In this document: piece after piece, positions 30,467 to 33,297 of the stretch
How positions within the stretch are numbered: the first letter of the stretch is position 1
Layout of the letters: each line of letters opens with the position of its first letter
Notes under the pieces: model-generated
The model's input: the letters and a program-made list of their open reading frames with translations, nothing else
Told to the model about the DNA's origin: nothing
Database searches by the model: none
Position numbers and translations under genes: made by a program
Assembly (NCBI RefSeq): GCF_022347205.1
Contig: NZ_JAKRNE010000020.1
Location: 1 to 33,297 of the forward strand
DNA from: Corynebacterium sp. ACRPO
Lineage (GTDB): Bacteria > Actinomycetota > Actinomycetes > Mycobacteriales > Mycobacteriaceae
DNA: 33,297 nucleotides
Direction of reading: 5' to 3'

Positions 30467-31504
30467 ATGAACCACGCAGTTAAGTTCGTAGATGTAGAGA
30501 ATATGGCGCGCTGGATTCAGCGCGAAGGCGTAGAAAACATCATTACCGGAATGGTGGACTACCTCGAGGCCGACTACCGCGAGTGGGAGCGCTTCGACAA
30601 GATTCCGCGCGTTGCCTCCCACACCCCGTTCGGCGTTATCGAGCTCATGCCTACCTCCAATGGCAAGGAGTACTCCTTCAAGTACGTCAACGGTCACCCC
30701 TCCAACCCGGCTCGCGGTTTCCAGACCGTCACTGCCTTTGGCGTGCTTGCCGACGTCGACAATGGTTACCCCACCTTCGAAGCCGAGATGACGCTGCTTA
30801 CTGCCCTGCGTACCGCCGCGACGTCCGCCATGGTGGCAAAGCACTTGGCACGCAAGGATTCCAAGCGCATGGCCATGGTCGGTGCCGGCTCCCAGTCCGA
30901 GTTCCAGGCACTTGGCTTCCGCGGCGTTATGGGAATTGAGGACATCACCATCTATGACATCGACCCTGAGGCGGTAGAAAAGTTCAAGCGCAACTTGGAG
31001 CCACTGGGCTTTAATATTACTGCTTGCTCCAGCGTCGACGAGGCGGTTTTGGGTGCAGACATCGTCACCACCTGTACCGCAGACAAGGCTCAAAACCAGA
31101 TTCTGGCTGAGCGCCACGTCGCTCCAGGCGTCCACCTCAATGCCGTTGGCGGTGACTGCCCGGGCAAGACCGAGCTGGAGAGCTCCATCCTGGACAAGTC
31201 CAAGGTCTTCGTAGAGTTCCCAGAGCAGACCCGCATCGAAGGTGAAATCCAGCAGAAGCCGGAGGACTTCCCGGTTGTCGAGTTCTACCAGGTGCTCACT
31301 GGCCAGGCCACCGGCCGCGATGATGATGAGCAGATCACCCTCTTCGACGATGTCGGATTCGCCATCAACGACTTCTCCGCCCTGCGTTACTTGCGCGATT
31401 CCGTCAAGGGCACCGATTTGGAGTCCGAGATTGACATCATCGCCAACCCCGATGATCCCAAGGATCTCTTCTCCCTGGTTGCAAACGTTCCGTCCCTGCT
31501 CTAA
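30467..31504 (+). CDS. ocd: Ornithine cyclodeaminase
   Basis: OCD converts ornithine to proline and ammonia with bound NAD. The 345-aa product closely follows the Pseudomonas-type pattern: 'FGVIELMPTSNGKEYSFKYVNGHPSNPARGFQTVTAFGVLADVDNGYP', the nucleotide turn 'MVGAGSQSEFQALGF', 'DIVTTCTADK', and 'LNAVGGDCPGKTELE', where the aspartate is the expected catalytic residue. This makes true OCD more likely than the wider mu-crystallin or alanine-dehydrogenase relatives. AGAAAGGA precedes the ATG. It is coupled to the permease gene. Confidence 0.93.
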   Translation: MNHAVKFVDVENMARWIQREGVENIITGMVDYLEADYREWERFDKIPRVASHTPFGVIELMPTSNGKEYSFKYVNGHPSNPARGFQTVTAFGVLADVDNGYPTFEAEMTLLTALRTAATSAMVAKHLARKDSKRMAMVGAGSQSEFQALGFRGVMGIEDITIYDIDPEAVEKFKRNLEPLGFNITACSSVDEAVLGADIVTTCTADKAQNQILAERHVAPGVHLNAVGGDCPGKTELESSILDKSKVFVEFPEQTRIEGEIQQKPEDFPVVEFYQVLTGQATGRDDDEQITLFDDVGFAINDFSALRYLRDSVKGTDLESEIDIIANPDDPKDLFSLVANVPSLL

Positions 31505-31514
31505 GGCCAAAGTG

Positions 31515-31545
31515 GGGTAGGGGGATCCAACTTCTTCCTCTACCC
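31515..31545 (+). terminator. Hairpin after ocd, possible terminator without T-run
   Basis: GGGTAGGGGGA (31515-31525) pairs with TTCCTCTACCC (31535-31545): 11 pairs including two G-T, with a 9-nt loop. It begins 11 nt after the ocd stop. The next promoter follows at once, so it may insulate the two units. Confidence 0.5.
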
Positions 31546-31547
31546 GC

Positions 31548-31553
31548 TAAGAT
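31548..31553 (+). promoter_or_regulatory. -10-like hexamer for the Trm112-like gene (leaderless)
   Basis: TAAGAT lies 7 nt before the ATG at 31561, with no Shine-Dalgarno. Confidence 0.5.
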
Positions 31554-31560
31554 AAGACGC

Positions 31561-31734
31561 ATGAGTCTTGACCCGAAGTTGCTAGAGGTCCTTGTCTGTC
31601 CGCAAGACAAGGGCCCTTTGACATATCTGGAAGATAAACAGGTTCTCGTCAACGAGCGGCTGGGCATTGCCTATCCCATTGAGGATGACATCCCAGTGAT
31701 GCTTGTAGACCACGCCCAGAAATGGCCAGCTTAA
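31561..31734 (+). CDS. Trm112/UPF0434-family small protein
   Basis: A 57-aa protein that is easy to miss by length filters. The sequence '[20 protein letters not shown]' with the later '[18 protein letters not shown]' is the Trm112-like (UPF0434) pattern. The CPxC zinc pair is replaced by CPQD, which I recall as common in actinobacterial members. In eukaryotes Trm112 activates methyltransferases; the bacterial role is unclear. It overlaps the first codons of the longest possible tyrS frame, but tyrS proper starts after its stop (24 nt gap), so the two are probably cotranscribed. Confidence 0.88.
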   Translation: MSLDPKLLEVLVCPQDKGPLTYLEDKQVLVNERLGIAYPIEDDIPVMLVDHAQKWPA

Positions 31735-31757
31735 CCTCGACTCTCAGAAAGACCCCC

Positions 31758-33017
31758 ATGAATATCATCGATGAACTGCAATGGCGTGGACTGATCAACC
31801 AGTCCACCGATCTTGAGGCCCTGCGCGAGGCATGCGAGAACCCCATCGCGCTGTACTGCGGCTTCGACCCCACGGGTGACTCCCTCCATGCAGGTCACCT
31901 AGTTCCGCTTATCATGCTGCGCCGCTTCCAAAAAGCGGGACACCACCCAATTGCACTGGCAGGTGGCGCAACTGGCTTTATTGGTGATCCGCGCGACGTC
32001 GGCGAGCGCTCCATGCTGAGTGAGGAAGACTTGGCCCATAACCTCGAAGCCATCAAGGGGCAGCTGCGTCGGTTCATCGATTTCGACGGCGATCAGGCTG
32101 CCACCATGGTCAACAACGCCGATTGGACCATGAATATGTCCGTTATCGACTTTTTGCGTGACGTAGGGAAGAACTTCTCCCTTAACACGATGCTGGATCG
32201 CGATACCGTCAAGCGGCGCCTCGAGGGTGACGGCATTTCCTACACGGAGTTTTCCTACATGCTCCTGCAGTCCAATGATTTCGTGCAGCTTCGCCGCGAG
32301 CGAGATTGTGTATTGCAGATCGGCGGCGGTGATCAGTGGGGCAACATCGTCTCTGGCGTAGACCTTAACCGTCGTATCGATGGCACCAAGGTACATGGGC
32401 TTACGGTGCCGCTGGTTACCGACGCCTCCGGACAGAAGTTCGGCAAGTCTACTGGCGGCGGAAAGCTATGGCTCGATCCGGAAAAGACTTCCGCATACTC
32501 TTGGTACCAGTACTTCCTCAATGCCGGTGACTCCGTAGTCATTGACTACCTGCGCTGGTTTACCTTCCTGACGCAGGAGGAAATTGCGGAGTACGAGCGC
32601 GCGGTGGAAGAAGAGCCTTATAAGCGCGCGGCTCAGCGTCGCCTGGCTCAAGAGATGACCGATCTGGTTCACGGCGAACAGGCAACCAAGGCTGTCGAGC
32701 TTGCTGCTCAAGCACTATTCGGTAAGGCGGAACTTTCCGAGCTTGATGAAAAGACCCTTGCCGGTGCGCTTTCGGAAACCACTGTTGCGGAAATTGCCGC
32801 CGGCGAACCGCGCACCATTGTTGACCTACTGGTGGCCAGCGGTTTGGCCGATTCCAAGGGTGCTGCTCGCCGCACCATCAAGGAGGGCGGCGCCTACGTC
32901 AATAACCAGCGCATCGAATCGGCAGAGTGGGAGCCGTCTACCGACGACCTCCTGCATGGCAGCTGGCTCGTTCTGCGCCGAGGCAAGAAGAACTTCGCTG
33001 GCGCTAAGTTGAGCTAA
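31758..33017 (+). CDS. tyrS: Tyrosyl-tRNA synthetase
   Basis: TyrS charges tRNA-Tyr. The 419-aa product is a class I enzyme with '[18 protein letters not shown]' (the HIGH-like motif is HAGH, residues 44-47), '[17 protein letters not shown]', the KMSKS-like KFGKST, and a C-terminal S4 RNA-binding domain ('[29 protein letters not shown]'). I chose ATG at 31758 ([13 protein letters not shown]), with AGAAAG upstream. An in-frame ATG at 31722 would overlap the Trm112-like gene and add non-conserved residues. No T-box is visible upstream. Confidence 0.96.
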   Translation: MNIIDELQWRGLINQSTDLEALREACENPIALYCGFDPTGDSLHAGHLVPLIMLRRFQKAGHHPIALAGGATGFIGDPRDVGERSMLSEEDLAHNLEAIKGQLRRFIDFDGDQAATMVNNADWTMNMSVIDFLRDVGKNFSLNTMLDRDTVKRRLEGDGISYTEFSYMLLQSNDFVQLRRERDCVLQIGGGDQWGNIVSGVDLNRRIDGTKVHGLTVPLVTDASGQKFGKSTGGGKLWLDPEKTSAYSWYQYFLNAGDSVVIDYLRWFTFLTQEEIAEYERAVEEEPYKRAAQRRLAQEMTDLVHGEQATKAVELAAQALFGKAELSELDEKTLAGALSETTVAEIAAGEPRTIVDLLVASGLADSKGAARRTIKEGGAYVNNQRIESAEWEPSTDDLLHGSWLVLRRGKKNFAGAKLS

Positions 33018-33027
33018 GCAGCAATAG

Positions 33028-33072
33028 ATGACGCCCATTCCACTCGTTGGAAGGGCGTCATTTTTCATTTTT
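33028..33072 (+). terminator. Strong intrinsic terminator of tyrS
   Basis: ATGACGCCC (33028-33036) pairs with GGGCGTCAT (33053-33061), extended inside by TTCC/GGAA, and is followed by TTTTTCATTTTT. Confidence 0.93.
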
Positions 33073-33090
33073 GCATTCTGTCCTGCGGGT

Positions 33091-33120
33091 TTGTGTTGTG
33101 TGGTTGTGGTGGACTACATT
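33091..33120 (+). promoter_or_regulatory. Upstream rRNA operon promoter candidate
   Basis: TTGTGT (33091-33096) and TACATT (33115-33120) are separated by 18 nt, between the tyrS terminator and the stronger promoter at 33191. Confidence 0.4.
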
Positions 33121-33190
33121 AATCCGAGTCGCCGCGAGGTAGCCGGGAGGTTACTTCTTTGCGAATTTTGTACGGGCTTGGTTCAAGGAT

Positions 33191-33219
33191 TTGACAGGGT
33201 TCAATGATTTGAGTAAGTT
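33191..33219 (+). promoter_or_regulatory. Main rRNA operon promoter
   Basis: A consensus TTGACA (33191-33196) and TAAGTT (33214-33219) are separated by exactly 17 nt. This is the best consensus promoter in the window, as expected for rRNA. Confidence 0.8.
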
Positions 33220-33273
33220 TGTACGAGCCGCCAACGAGAGGTTAACGGGAAGTTAATTTTTTTGTGGTGTGCG

Positions 33274-33297
33274 GATGATGTTTGAGAACTCAATAGT
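33274..33297 (+). promoter_or_regulatory. Conserved 16S rRNA leader (start of antitermination/processing region)
   Basis: The sequence GTTTGAGAACTCAATAGT at the window's right edge is the strongly conserved leader found just upstream of 16S rRNA in mycobacteria and corynebacteria. TTGAG/CTCAA is a small inverted repeat within it. The 16S gene itself should begin a few hundred bases beyond the window and is not included. Confidence 0.8.

Noticed and set aside
30251..31510. 419-codon open frame on the minus strand, longer than ocd itself
   Set aside because: It covers ocd and the end of the permease, both with clear family motifs. Its translation shows repetitive G/V/D-rich composition typical of antisense shadows.
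33073..33297. tRNA or 16S gene at the right edge
   Set aside because: Only promoter and leader sequence is present. No cloverleaf or 16S 5' end occurs before the window stops.

Overview
The window is a stretch of high-GC actinobacterial chromosome, almost certainly Corynebacterium. The gene order supports this: coaE-uvrB, a uvrA-infC-rpmI-rplT block, pheST, argCJBDFRGH and tyrS, followed by an rRNA operon leader. So do the -10-like hexamers placed right at start codons, a promoter style common in corynebacteria. I cannot name the species with confidence.

Layout. (1) 1-121: right end of an IS3-family element (transposase C-terminus plus terminal inverted repeat), stopping just upstream of the coaE promoter. 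(2) 151-3350: coaE, a DUF4259 protein and uvrB, each with its own close-set promoter. (3) 3480-9649: a stress and maintenance region with two universal stress proteins on the plus strand. On the minus strand are an App1-type phosphatase, a HelD-like RNA polymerase-recycling ATPase, a DoxX-type membrane protein with a repeat-rich tail and a metallo-beta-lactamase-fold hydrolase. (4) 9715-13411: uvrA, followed after 7 nt by a lipoprotein with a reduced class A beta-lactamase-like fold. (5) 13424-14940: the infC-rpmI-rplT translation operon. It has a long structured leader, and infC starts at a rare ATC codon. (6) 15025-16388: a TM2 membrane protein and a SPOUT 2'-O-methyltransferase. (7) 16492-20124: pheS-pheT with a strong terminator. 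(8) 20211-28769: a complete arginine regulon, argC-J-B-D-F-R then argG-H. argA is not needed if ArgJ is bifunctional. (9) 28795-31504: an amino-acid permease and an ornithine cyclodeaminase behind a large nested inverted repeat. (10) 31548-33072: a 57-aa Trm112-like protein, tyrS and a terminator. (11) 33091-33297: tandem rRNA promoters and the conserved 16S leader; the rRNA genes lie just past the right edge.

How it fits together. Most of the window is housekeeping: DNA repair (UvrA, UvrB), translation (IF-3, L35, L20, PheRS, TyrRS, rRNA methylation), CoA synthesis and arginine synthesis. The accessory interest lies in placing an ornithine-consuming enzyme and its probable transporter directly after the arginine genes, and in the stress cluster. 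I see no CRISPR array, prophage, toxin-antitoxin pair or clear new multi-gene defence system. The strongest unusual signals are regulatory: eight genes with a -10-like hexamer exactly 7 nt before the start codon, the ATC start and folded leader of infC, and the nested inverted repeat at 28795-28841.
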